Source: Aporrectodea caliginosa | Lineage: Eukaryota; Annelida; Clitellata; Crassiclitellata; Lumbricidae | Length of the DNA: 64,000 nt | Reading direction: 5' to 3' | NCBI GenBank assembly: GCA_020284085.1 | Contig: JACEVL010000294.1 | Location: 165,254 to 229,253 of the forward strand | Shown here: one piece after another, positions 1-10,757 of the stretch | Layout of the letters: every line of letters begins with the position of its first letter | Position numbering within the stretch: position 1 is the first letter of the stretch | Position numbers and translations under genes: made by a program | The notes under the pieces: model-generated | Databases searched by the model: none | Told to the model about the DNA's origin: nothing | Seen by the model: the letters and a program-made list of their open reading frames with translations, nothing else

Positions 1-300
1 TTTTTCGAGCCCCACACTTCTTTTTTATCTGAATGCTTTCCCCTCGGACCAATATTGGTCTATAGACTATTTCCTTCAAATTGGTACTAAACAAGAAACT
101 TTTGCATCTATTTGAAATGACTGGAGAAAATACACATATTTTCCATAGGCCAGAGGGGGTTTTCTGGCCCCCACGCTTCAATTTTTATCTGCATGCTTTC
201 CCCTCGGACGAATATTGATCTACAGACCATTACCTTCAAAGTGGTAGTGAAAACGAAACTTTTACATCAACTTGAAATGACTGAAGAAAAATGCATAGGC
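1..300. repeat. Tandem repeat, ~160-bp period, running off the left edge
   Basis: Two diverged copies lie head to tail. GCTTTCCCCTCGGA occurs at 35 and 195, the CCCCAC..CTTC word at 10 and 169, and GAAATGACTG.AGAAAA at about 115 and 273, so the period is 159-160 bp. The array continues to the left of the window. No coding signal is seen. Confidence 0.7.
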
Positions 301-959
301 ACGTTCCTCCACTATTGCACTTAGCAGAAGTAGCATTTCCCTTGAGAGTCAAATTATCATGACCAAACTTAACCGCTCTAAGAATATTAGTATTTTTATT
401 GCTGGCATTATCACCGTCCGTGGCCGCTATTTTAGCAAGACAACCGGAAGAAATTCTGATCAAGATGCGGTCCATACAAAACTGCCAAAATATCCAATAT
501 CCAGAACGTAAGAATTAATGACTTAGAGGAAAGACAAAGCTTACTGGTAAAGTATCCAAGTGCCTGTAGAAAAGTCATTTGTGTCCATGTACTTAGGTGT
601 CTCAAGAACGAGTATTAGTACTTAGGTCTCCAGTACAAGTTCAAGTATTTAAAGACTGTACTCAAGTGCCAATACTACACCTCTGCATACAATAGTTCAC
701 AAAAGAAGTTAATCATCATAAAAAAATTACGTTTTTCCTCCATAATATTGCCGATTTTAATGAAATTCTCATATTTTCACATATTCAAAAAACTTTTTGC
801 CGCGGGCAAGGCTTATCCTTTTTCATTGGTTTGAAAATTGGTACAGTTGTACAAAGTGATAAATGGAATGGGAAAATCGCCGGGGAGCAATATTTTTAGG
901 AACTTTTTAAAAATGCATTATATTCTGGAGCACCCTACTTTCCAAGCGTCAGTCAATAC
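301..959. other. No recognised feature
   Basis: AT-rich sequence without an ORF, repeat or transposon end that I can support. Confidence 0.5.
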
Positions 960-1219
960 TTAACGCTGTGTCCGCCTTATTGTTGATCTCCCGAAGTTTG
1001 CTCACATAATCTGCCTTCATTCGTGAAACTCTCCACTGGCTTTCTGCGTCCCAACGCAGGCAGTTCAAACACTTATGCGCAACTATCTGGTCGGGGTAAC
1101 TCCTTCATACTTCAGATCTTATAAACCTCGTCTCTCCACTCTCTGGACGCTTCGCTCTCCGCCCTCTGGCTGCTCTCCGCATGCCTGGTACAGTATCATT
1201 GCTCTATCCAGAAGCTTTG
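960..1219 (+). mobile_element. LINE fragment, CR1/L2-like, 5' part
   Basis: A frame with interruptions reads like the region after the reverse transcriptase of CR1/L2-type LINEs. It has an R-x-x-L-H-W-L type word near 1030 and a PSYF..Y..RLSTL..LRSP stretch at about 1100-1165. The fragment is cut by the hAT-like MITE at 1228-1788 and appears to resume after it. There is no intact ORF. The assignment rests on remembered family motifs. Confidence 0.5.
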
Positions 1220-1227
1220 CTTATGAT

Positions 1228-1788
1228 CAGTGATGGCCAAACTTAACTAAAAAGTTGCAATCTTTTAGTTTAAATAATATTTTTAGTTAAGGCAGTAGTT
1301 TAACTAAACAAATAGTTTAGTTAAAACCAAAGTTAAACTAATTTTTTCAGTTATTAACTAATATTTTTTAGTTGTTAGCTAGAAAGTTTAAGTACCAAAA
1401 TCAGCAACTATCTTCCTCAATGATTGCCATGAGTAACTGGTTTTGTTACTCGAGTCAAGTGAACCGCATTGCATTGCACGATTAGCAACTTTTTAAGGAT
1501 TTCTTGAAGAAGTGTACTAGGACTATAATTAGTCTAGTAAACATTACATAGTTTGAAAGTGAAATTGTCATTGACGCTCTGCATTATTACAGTTCACTTA
1601 ACTTCTGGCATTGCGAAAATGTTTGTGAAAAAGTTTGTTAAAAGTTGGAAAAAGTTTAACTAAATATTTTTAGTTTAGTTAACTTATTTATAAAATCAGT
1701 TGCCAACTTTTAGTTAAACTTTTTTTAAATTTTATTTGAAAAATAGTTATTATAGTTTAACTTAAAAAATAGTTAGAGCCCATCACTG
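1228..1788. mobile_element. hAT-like MITE (561 bp)
   Basis: The ends are inverted: CAGTGATGG starts at 1228 and its complement ends at 1788. Both ends are followed by AT-rich TTAGTTAAACT-type sequence. The flanks CTTATGAT (1220-1227) and CTTATGCC (1789-1796) match at six of eight bases, as an aged 8-bp hAT target duplication would. It is non-coding and sits inside a LINE fragment. Confidence 0.75.
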
Positions 1789-1796
1789 CTTATGCC

Positions 1797-2240
1797 TCTT
1801 TAGCTGAAATCATCTTCCGCAGGAAATGCGGCCTGAGAGCCTCAGTTTTCCTCTTTCTTTCTATTTCAGAAAAGCCTGACGTCTATCCTCTCTATTAGTG
1901 ACAGCACTGACTTGGGTCGGAAGCGCCTTTGAATCTCTGAGTGGCGCTTTGTAAAAGTGCAATTACAATTATTCTTTCTCTATATCGACCTCCAGTCTCC
2001 TCCTTTATGAAATTCTGCAAGCGCTCCTTAGTCTTAGTTCCTCTGAATGGACTCCCAACAGATCTCCGTCAGTTTGCTTCCTCCTATCTCACCTGTCAAT
2101 CTCACCTCTTCCCGCTTCTGCTCTCCTCTGCTGCTTCCCACTCACGATTGAAAGCCGAAATATTCAAGCTCTCCTATCCTTATTCTACTCCTGCGCCACC
2201 ACACGACCAACATCATCACAGATTGCCACCGTAGCACCAT
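1797..2240 (+). mobile_element. LINE fragment, continuation after the MITE
   Basis: Sequence after the MITE target site continues the interrupted LINE. Around 2045-2160 a frame carries the NGLP-type word and an S.LKAEIF-like word near the usual LINE C terminus (97-codon frame from 1941). It is decayed. Confidence 0.4.
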
Positions 2241-2394
2241 TCTGTCTCCTTGACTTGTCATCCACGGATGCTGACCTGGCGGTATTGTGGACATGATTTA
2301 ATATAGTACTGGTTATTAAACGGGCGACTTTTATGAAGCACTGAGAAGTTTCGAAGATTTGCATTACATTGCAATCGCCATTCATTCTTTCATC

Positions 2395-2660
2395 TTCGTA
2401 TACATAATGTAATGCAATGTAATGTAACAAGACATTTATAAAGCGCCACTTAAGAGTCTCTCAGTTCTAAGCGCTCAAGACGTGGCCATCAAACAGCTGA
2501 GAAAAGTGTGTCTTTAAGAGTTTAGAGAAAACCATATAGCCGCGTGCAGCACGCACAGACGGCGGAAGAGCGTTCCAGATCCGTGGCGCCGCAATCGAGA
2601 AGTCCCGACGAGCACGGGTAGTGTTTCGAAACGAATGTGTGCAGTACATCTATTATTAAT
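2395..2660 (-). mobile_element. LINE 3' end, CR1/L2-like
   Basis: On the minus strand, frame 2649-2467 has the typical LINE C-terminal order: R.DFSIAAPRIWNALPPSVR, then F.KLLKTHF. The 3' tail lies at the low-coordinate end and is an AATGT/AATGC oligomer run (about 2400-2428). It is heavily 5' truncated, with no RT domain left. Confidence 0.75.
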
Positions 2661-3635
2661 ATACATGTATAGGCATGATACAGATAATTATACGGTTCTC
2701 CACTTAAAACATACAATGTTTAGCTTGTTGTGTTTGAACCCATAGTACATTGTATAATTAACAACGCGTAAACTCCGAATGCAAGCGCATAGTTACTTGG
2801 CTGTAACTATTGTCTGTCGACCTTGACCTGCAGTTTGTGTCTATCTAGCCCTCATAGAACTAGCTATGTCCATAGCCGAGGGTCGCATAAATCATAGATC
2901 CGCCACCTGTACTCTAAAACCGGTCATCTGAATTATGAGATCCGCCAACTAATGCGGGAGATCAGTCAACTAAAAGTGAAGACCTTTGACCTCAAAAGGG
3001 AGATCCACCACCCAAATTAGATCAGCATCCATCGGTCTCAAAGTCAGTGGCGGCACTACACCAGGGCAAGCCATGGCAAATGACCTGGTAAAAAAGCCGT
3101 TGCCCTGCCACACGGCTGCTAGAATTTTGCTACCGCGCTAGCCATAAATCACCTCATGCTCTGGTTACTTTTATGACTGCCCTGTCTATGTCCTGACTAC
3201 AAAATAGGCCTATGTCTGACGCCGCCTTTGCTCACAGTGCGCATCAATGTTCATTTATGCCATAGAAAACTACTTGCTTAGTTAATGAAGTTACTCTATT
3301 CTGTTTTGTATCACTGCCTGTGGTAGCGAAAGTATTGTATTGTTTGGTATTGTATATACGGACTTTTAAAACGCCTCTCACAGTACAACCTAGTAAGAGG
3401 CCACTAGCTATATTACGACACGAACCGACGTAGCCTACATCTAATACATCCAACTAGTTAAGGTACAAGACTACTTAGACTAGTGTGTATAGGCTACATG
3501 CATACATGCAAAGCATACATACATATAATTGTATATACATACACACTTCTTTTCAACCGAAACAGTATTTTTAAATGCATTTGCATAGGAGACCCACAAT
3601 ATAGTTCGCGGTTTTTGTTTCTATGTTTATTCTTG
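2661..3635. other. No recognised feature
   Basis: Unique-looking non-coding sequence. Short frames exist but have no recognisable domain. Confidence 0.4.
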
Positions 3636-4560
3636 GAGATTGTATTGTATTTTATTATAATTCGGACATTTATAAAGCGCATCTCAGCGTGGGAGCACCG
3701 GGGAAATAAAAAAGTCGTCAGGCAGCAGACGGGTAAGGAAGGGACCTCTGCCAGCAATTTAGCACGGATTGAAGAGAAGAGTTCATTCCAAGAGGAAGAC
3801 CCCACAATAACAAAGCACGATGTTGGGGCAAAGCAGTCCTTGCCCGACGGGCATAGAGATCAAGTCGATCCGCAGAACGGAGGGGCGAAGAGACAGCAGA
3901 GTTTGGCGTACGTATTAACTCATAGAGCTACTTCGGAACACGCCTCTGTGGGGTTCTAGAGACCAAGAGTACGATTTGGTACTGAATTCGAGAAGCAACG
4001 GGAAGGTAGTTTAGTTTCTCATTCATAATAAGGTGAAATTTGTGGCGAAATTTGAGAGCAGCGCGGGCGGCGTTCAATGAACAATGAGTAGAATTTAGAA
4101 CTGATTGGAGGGACGAATGTCGCGCTTTGGAAAGATTTGCTAGTAGCGAATTACAGTAGTCAACGCGATAGCGAATGAAAGCATAGACTCCGGCAGAAAA
4201 AAACAGAAAAAATGGTCTTGGAAGAGGTTGTCTGTCGCCTCAAACGTCACAGGTGATAGTAGCAGGAGCGTGTTAGGTTCGAGAGGTGCTGCTGAGAGTT
4301 AACACTAGAGCAGAAAGCAAACGCAGGGTAGCTTGAGGAGGGTAGTGGGAGATCGAGTTTGCAGAGTTTTTGTTTGTACCAAATCAAATTAGCTGGGTTT
4401 GGAAGGGTTTAGACAGAGTCGGTAAGCAGACATCCAGAGATGAAGATCAGGAGACAGGGAATCAATAGATGCAACAAGGGTGAGTTGGTCGGATTAAGGG
4501 CCTTGAACGAAGGCTTGGACGTCGTCGACATATAAAGTGACCAGCTTCCAAGTGCTTAGT
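3636..4560 (-). mobile_element. Decayed LINE, RT to C-terminal region
   Basis: Read on the minus strand, about 4550-4510 encodes a YVDD-containing RT active-site word (LVTLYVDDVQ). Around 4410-4380 follows LCLNPSK.. , matching the L.LN.S.T.LI.FGT word of the LINE at 48 kb. Around 4200-4050 comes R.DYCNSLLA then LQSVLN. The low-coordinate end carries a GCGC.TTTATAAATG word and a TATTGTATTG tail. Stops and frameshifts are frequent. Confidence 0.65.
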
Positions 4561-4997
4561 GAATGTCGGTTAGGGTGGTTCTGAAAAATAAAAGCTGGAA
4601 TCTACAGTAACTGTTCGCCAAGGTTCCATTTGGTTCCATTCCATCCAGAAATATCACAAAAGGTTGTATGAAAAATATTAATATTTAGGACTCGCACAAC
4701 ACCATCAAAGTTTTATCATATATCAATACGTGAACACTCGAACAGTAAGCATTATAGTTGTAATCAACAATGAATACATAAACCAGGAATAAATTCAACC
4801 ACTTGTAGTAGTTCCAGATTACAACGCAATGACATTATTGCATGCCTGATTACTAGTGATTACACTGATTAGTGATTAAAATTATTTATTACAGTTATTA
4901 TTATTGCTACTGAGGTACTTAGTCAATGTCAATGGGGGCCTTGATCGCTTGACGGCACGCAACTTTTATTGTTGGTGCCGAGAACGACTTCCTCTGG
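4561..4997. other. No recognised feature
   Basis: AT-rich non-coding sequence between a LINE remnant and a transposase fragment. Confidence 0.4.
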
Positions 4998-5390
4998 ATG
5001 CAAAAAAGCAAACGAGCCAGATGCATAAGAACAAGAAGCAGAGGCGCTAGGAGCGGAAGAACCAGAAGCAGAACCAACAGCAGAAGAACTAGAAGCAGAA
5101 GAACCAGAAGCAGAAAATCAGAAGTAGAACCAGCAACAGAAGAAACAGAAGCAGAGGAACCACATGCAGAAGAAACAGAACCAGCAACAGCAGAGTGTCA
5201 TAAAGTGGAGAGTGACACCAGCTTCCACTGTTCTTACTGCAGAGAGCTCTACAGTTTACAGCGACCAACACAAAGAAACGTGGATTCCATGCTTAACTTG
5301 CGAGTACTGGTGCCATGAAAGCTGCTCCCTTATTGAGTCCGGCGACAAGCGATTTTTACTGTAATTACTGTCGTTAACTATCAATTTTTC
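4998..5390 (+). pseudogene. C-terminal fragment of a pogo/Tigger-like transposase (acidic tract plus PHD-like zinc motif)
   Basis: The 106-codon frame at 4998-5318 is rich in E, A and T after a basic start, then reads FHCSYCRELYS. The next frame, 5164-5364, continues TWIPCLTCEYWCHESC. Joined by one frameshift, this gives a C-x2-C ... C-x2-C-x4-H-x2-C PHD-like arrangement. I recall the same tail behind the DDE domain of invertebrate pogo/jerky-like transposases. No DDE domain lies beside it, so it is a fragment. A generic PHD-finger remnant is the alternative. Confidence 0.55.
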
Positions 5391-6260
5391 TTTTCGGACG
5401 ATTACAAATGACAGTTTTAATTCATTTTCTCGTTACTGTTGTTAAATGTGAAACAAATAATTCAGCTAGTTCAATCACCATTAGCACTGCCTTCATGTCA
5501 AACTTGTCCAACCACTTGGGCATGAGCAGCAGTAGGCTATATGCCACTTTTGTCCAAGGTGTAGGGTAAGAATGGCATTTTCACTTTGTGTTTTAGCGTA
5601 TTTTGCAAAATATGTGATCATATATAGTCAATTTTCAAGGTATTTCTGTTAGCTTTATGAGTTTCCAGCATGTCTATGAAAAATTGTGTCAGTATGTTAT
5701 ACATTTTCGAAAATATAGAATGTGTTCTAAAAAAGGGCCCTCCTTGCCCTGGTCTCTCTATTATGTAAAGTGCTGTTGATTACAAGTTTACCAATGAAGA
5801 ATACAGCTGGTTCTAATGGTGAAGATAAAGCACATGTTAGATGGCTGATGCAAGAGGAAGGAGGAGCAGTAGGTCCATAGTTACAACTGGAATTAAAAGG
5901 AGATTTAGTTCAGAACACAAACTTTTTATATGGAAACTTTGTGCTTGTAAATTTGTGCTTGTATAATATATAATTGTATGAGGTATAATATACTATTATA
6001 GTATTATATATTACATAATATATGTGACACTATGTGCTTAGTGTGTAGACCTACTGTCGTGCATTTAATATTTAAGTTAGACCTAACATTGTGTATGCTT
6101 GCTTGGATGGATTTGTGGTTATCGGTATCAGAACTCACGGATCAAATACCACTAAAATGCCAATAAAAATAAATAATAAACAATCAACGAGAACAACAAC
6201 ATCTTAGAAATTATTTTTTAGTAACTGTTGTCCTTAAGTAAAATCATCAAGCCTTTCTGT
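5391..6260. other. No recognised feature
   Basis: Mostly AT-rich non-coding DNA. Around 5545 a GCCACTTTTGTCC word resembles the pogo-like terminal motif seen at 7.6 kb. I cannot delimit an element. Confidence 0.4.
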
Positions 6261-7254
6261 TTAACTCTCGGGCTACCAAGAGGATGGGGTGGTTACCACC
6301 CCATAACGTTTTTATGCATAATTTTTTTTTACATATGGAATATAATTTTTACATTCTAGGTAGCTGTAGCAGATTCATTTGCGCACATTTATAGGTAAAG
6401 ATCATGGTGGTAGCCCACGCCATTCAAAAGTTATACTCGATATACCCGAGGAACCAGGGATACCACCCCACTTAGTTTGTCGACTATAGCTTATGGACTA
6501 TTCTTCATAGAAGAGAAACAAATATACCATTCTTTGGAGGGAATGCAGGGCTTCATTTATATACTTATATGTTTGTCTTTTAAAAACCGGAAGTGATCAA
6601 AATAAATAATAATACGCGTAATATGCATGAAAATTGGCTGAATGGAAGCACTCCCCCTTAGTTGTGTGTCTGTGGCATATTCATTTGTCTTCCTGGAAGA
6701 GAAACAAATATACCATTCTTTAAAGGGAACGTAGGGCTTCATTTGCATTCTTACATGTACGTGTTTGTTTTTTGAATACCGGAAGTGATCAAAATAAATA
6801 ATAATACGCGTAATCTGTGTGAAAATGGCTGAATACAGCATCACAACGTAAACCGATATATAGGCCCTATGTATGGATATATATGGATATATATGTATCG
6901 ATGTATATTTATACGTATATAAACATGTGTAGGGATGTACGTGTGCATCTTGGATACATAGATCAGTTCAGTTTCAAACACACATAATCTTGTATTGTTT
7001 ATCCAAAAAGTACAAAATGTACGCAATAATATAAAATATCGCTAATTATCGGTTCCTTTGTTAAAAATGATGTAATTTCGAGGTGCATTCACATAATGTT
7101 CAACTAAATATACCATTTTGTACAGAATTGAATGCTGAATCCATTGTTGTATTACTAGATATGATATGTGAAACCAAACCCGAAATCCGGGGGGTGGTAA
7201 CCACCCCCCCTTGGTAGCCAACGTCACAAAAAACCTTGGTAGCCTGAGGGTTAA
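6261..7254. mobile_element. TTAA-flanked non-autonomous element (piggyBac-like), copy 1
   Basis: TTAA lies at 6261-6264 and 7251-7254. The inverted ends read C[TC]CTC[GA]GGCTACCAAG. Just inside each end is a GGGGTGGT(T)ACCACCCC-type palindrome. The interior holds two direct copies of a block with GAGAAACAAATATACCATTC and CCGGAAGTGATCAAAAT (about 6510 and 6700). No transposase is seen. Related copies lie at 35545-36127 and 37050-37500. Confidence 0.85.
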
Positions 7255-7586
7255 AACTAAACATAGGTCCAAAAATGCGAATCAAATACTTAAACTCGAT
7301 ATGAGGAAAATTATTTGTTAAAATTAAAATTTCAAAGACGTTGTGCGAGTCCTAGATATTGTTCGATCCTAATAATTTTTGGGCTACATTACTTTTAAGC
7401 CAATTGGCACGGAATGCCGGGTCGGCGAAAGTAAACAAATGAAATTGAAAATTTTCTATTACGGATGCGGCCACCCTAATGTCGGTAGTGTACAGAATGT
7501 AAATAACTGGGCCAACACTGGCCTCTGTTGGACGCCAAGCTCAACCTCAATCTAGATTCACCAAAGAAAAAATCATCTGAGCAGTA
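7255..7586. other. No recognised feature
   Basis: Spacer between two DNA transposons, with no supported feature. Confidence 0.4.
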
Positions 7587-7766
7587 GAGGAGGGCGGGGC
7601 AAGAGCGGCCCCTTAAGGATTTAATCTAAATATCTACTAGCAGGTGAAAATATTGAAACAACGGACTATACCCTGTTATAGGCCATTGAAGTGGCTCTGC
7701 AGAGTATACAAATTATTTCAAAAAAATACATGTCATTCTTTGGTATTTAACATTTTATGCAGGCCT

Positions 7767-8585
7767 TTAAAAAGCCACTCTTGCCCCACCGGTGGGGCAA
7801 GAGTGGCATGAACGGCCAGTCAATATGGAAGCAATGTCGTATTCAGTTATTCTTTTTCCCATGTTATTTATCATCCAGCGGTCACACTCTTGGCTGTAAA
7901 AAACCTTTAACGCTCTAAAGACAGTGTGATCTAGAGGCTGGAGTTTGCTGCTGGTGTGGGGAGGCAGAGTTAAAAGTATAATCCCGTTTGCTCTTGCTTT
8001 TTCAATCGCTTCAAGGGATTTATGACTGACGTGATTGTCGAGTACAAGGAGGACCTTCTGCTCCTTGGTTGGTCGAACATGTTCAATGAAATGGTCCAAA
8101 TATTGACTGAACAACGTGCTGTCTATCCATCCATATCCTGAGCAGTACCCAACAGTTCCGGAAAGAGCATCATGCAACAAGCGATCACTCATTCGCTGCC
8201 TTGGGAAAATCATGGCTGGCGAAATAAACTGACCCGTAGCACTAACAGCAGCTACAATTGTGACAGTGCGACCCTTCTCTCCACTTGCAATTCTGCCAAG
8301 GTCAGAAGTGGACATTCCATAGAAGATTCCTTCCATTTCCACTACACGTTGCCTCAACTGACTTTCCATTTCGTCTGTAAAAATTCGTTTGAATCGACCC
8401 AGATTTGTTGGTTGTGGCAAATCGAATGACTTTAAACGCTTTTGTATGGTCGCTCTAGGAATTCTAAATTCTTTAGACGCTGCTCGCAGGGACATTTCTT
8501 TATTTTTGACAACCGTCAAACAACGTTGCAAATTCTCAGATGGATATCTTCCACGCTCGCTTTTCCGTTTATAATGTCTAACCAT
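7767..8585 (-). pseudogene. pogo-like transposase with internal deletion (272 codons open)
   Basis: The start is ATG at 8585-8583. Residues 10-55 are a Psq/CENP-B-type helix-turn-helix (YPSENLQ..L..V, MSLRAASKEF.IP). From about residue 100 the frame enters the DDE core: TVTIVAAVSATG, then LVLDNHVSHKS with D183, then KLQPLDHTVF with D219. The segment that should carry the first catalytic aspartate (DETG word) is missing between residues 97 and 100. The last ~13 residues are encoded by the palindrome at 7774-7807, so the normal C terminus is lost too. It should be catalytically dead, although the DNA-binding part could still be made. The frame is unusually open for a relic, so the deletion may be recent. 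Confidence 0.85.
7774..7807. repeat. Perfect 34-bp palindrome
   Basis: GCCACTCTTGCCCCACC is followed directly by its reverse complement, with the centre between 7790 and 7791. The half-site is the same GGGGCAAGAGTGGC word found at the element's ends. It forms the 3' end of the transposase frame. Confidence 0.95.
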
Positions 8586-8687
8586 GTTCTGAAAACGAGA
8601 CTAAACAAATTAACAAATGTGAAAATAGACCCCTATAACAATTAATAAATGGAAGACAACACTTTTATTTAGTACGGCCTTATGATG

Positions 8688-8768
8688 GGGCAAGAGTGGC
8701 CGTCGATGGGGCAAGAGTAGCCGAGGCCACTCTTGCCTCATACTGCCACGGCTACTCTTGCCCCGTTG
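8688..8768. repeat. Cluster of four GGGGCAAGAG-type motifs
   Basis: Two direct motifs (about 8696 and 8713) are followed by two inverted ones (about 8733 and 8752), just upstream of the transposase start. They match the terminal repeats and look like transposase-binding sites. Confidence 0.7.
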
Positions 8769-9282
8769 CTGTACCAATTACATTTTTAAATAATTACTAG
8801 TGACATCTTGCGAATTCACTGAAACTAATATGCGCATTCAATGCCCTTGTTATGTCTTCGCAACAAAAACCTATCGAAAAATTTCGTATCAAAAACATTG
8901 ATTTTATCCTAAATTATTCCTAACCATTCCGATTTATACAGATATTAGGAAAATCAGAAATTCCTTACTTTCTTATAGAGTTTTGCAAGTAAATTTAACA
9001 AATTTTATGTCGTTCGAAGCGGCCGATAAATGTCTTTCAACGTGGCGTAGTTTAATCTCTACGCATGCGCAATGTTTTATAATAGGCTTCCGGTTATTCT
9101 TGCCCCGCAGGCCGCTGTTGCCCCGCTCTCCTCTACACGGCCCGTAAGATAAGATCGAAACCAAGGGAGAGGAGGCCCACTGAGGCCTCATGATACCTGG
9201 AGATGGATGTACATGTAGTCATGGGCGCCCGCAAAAACGTTTTCAAGCGGGGGCAAAACCATGTGGCACAAAAATTATTTTG

Positions 9283-9380
9283 GAATACATACATACATAA
9301 ATGCATACATACTTGCATACATTATACATACATAGGCCTACATACATACATTCATACATGACACATACATACATACATAA
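9283..9380. repeat. (CATA)n microsatellite, impure
   Basis: Mainly ACAT/CATA units interrupted by variants. Confidence 0.9.
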
Positions 9381-10537
9381 TTTCGTACATTATATTCAAT
9401 TGTGGTCTTCTTAAGTCAGGTCGTGAGCACCTTTGACGAGCTTTTTTACAAGGCTTAATATCGATGAGCACTTACAGTTGCAATTACTCATCCTGCGCAA
9501 ACTACATAGTCAGTAATCGGCTATACTATAAATAGAGCACATTTGAACCACCAAAAGAGGCTCTAAACGTGACTGTAGGATCGTTGCAATTATCGATTCA
9601 CTTAGATAGGTTCATGCCTTACTGTCCATCTCCAATTAGGCTACGTTTTGACCTAGGCCACTGAAATCAATTTCTCTACGTTCAATATGTATACCGAGGT
9701 TTAGTCGAGCGATTGTCTGGAAATTTGAATTCTTTTACTGAATGTTTGACACAAATTCGTTATACAGAGAACAAAGGGTTACGGGGTGTAAGACAAAACC
9801 AGAGGAAAATTTACTTTCTTCTGTAACTAGACTTAGTGAATAATATATAGAACAGTACTGTAAAGTACGTTATTCAGAATAATATTGTCACTCACCACTT
9901 AGGTTACAAAAGGTAGCCGAAATATAACCTACTTATGTAATATCACAAAGCTAGCATGTCCGCATGATGTCCACAAAGTATTGTGGCGATCCTGGATCGG
10001 CCACGAGTTACGCGTACTTACCTATTAATGAGCTTGGTAATCCTGCTTAAGGTTGATACGCGCCCGATTTCTAAATATAGTCTAAAATTATCGATTTCCA
10101 TGAGGTAATGAACCAATTTTAGTTCTTGGAGTCACCTCGTGACAAAATGGCCTCCGCTGATTGGTTAGTGGATATCACCCGACTCTTTTGAGAGGGAGAA
10201 GACCGAAAGTTGTCGATGGTGTTGGTTGATTTGCTAATTTCAAGAGAGAAATTTTGGATTTAATCGTGGAAAATTCGAAGTGTCTCTTCGAATTGTTTGT
10301 CCATTTGTGGTCAATCATTTGGTGATTGGGCCGGGAAGTTATTATCGTGAAATTAATTCGTCTTCTATCGAAAACTTGATATTTTTGTCTCCGAGTGTCT
10401 GGATCGGTGATGACCTCAACAGTTCTTGGCGCAGTGGAAATTTTCCAGGGGAGATATCTAATTAAAAGAGGGAAGTAAACCTTTGCTAATTTGTGCAATT
10501 GATCTCCAGTTAGACGTTAAGGGTTGATCGTACATAG

Positions 10538-10544
10538 TATAAAT
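10538..10544 (+). promoter_or_regulatory. TATA box of the 5' LTR
   Basis: TATAAAT about 200 bp upstream of the gag ATG. The duplicate is at 18961-18967 in the 3' LTR. TAAATTAGACT is repeated 20 bp downstream. Confidence 0.6.
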
Positions 10545-10740
10545 TAGACTGCTCGTGCGATAAATTAGACTACAAAAATAAATCAAACTAAGTTGATAGA
10601 CTTCATTGATCTCGATAATTTAGAGAACACTCGTCGATAATTACAACTTATACGTGGCGTTTGGAAGATAAGACAAGAGTCTGTAATTGTAATTTAGTTA
10701 CAACGATCTGACAACTTCTTTAGTTGAATTTTATTGACAC

Positions 10741-10746
10741 AATAAA
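10741..10746 (+). promoter_or_regulatory. AATAAA polyadenylation signal in the LTR
   Basis: It lies 11 bp before the gag ATG. The 3' LTR copy is at 19164-19169, where it would end the genomic RNA close to the duplicated ATG. The gag sequence of the 3' LTR would then be largely untranscribed from the 5' promoter. Confidence 0.6.
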
Positions 10747-10757
10747 TATTTTCAAAC

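Larger units (their letters stand above)
7587..9133 (-). mobile_element. pogo/Tigger-like transposon with deleted transposase (1,547 bp)
   Basis: Inverted ends GAGGA[GA]GCGGGGCAA[GC]AGCGG-type (7587-7610 and 9110-9133) are bounded by TA on both sides (7585-7586, 9134-9135), the target of the Tc1/mariner/pogo superfamily. The motif GGGGCAAGAG recurs near both ends, near 8695-8765 and in a perfect palindrome at 7774-7807. It holds a defective pogo-type transposase on the minus strand. Confidence 0.88.

Noticed and set aside
3483..3959. 158-codon ORF as a gene
   Set aside because: It lies largely on the wrong strand over a LINE 3' region and has no domain.
10175..10498. Minus-strand 107-codon frame in the LTR (also at 18598-18921)
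   Set aside because: It duplicates only because the LTR does. It overlaps U3, has no domain and no supporting signal.
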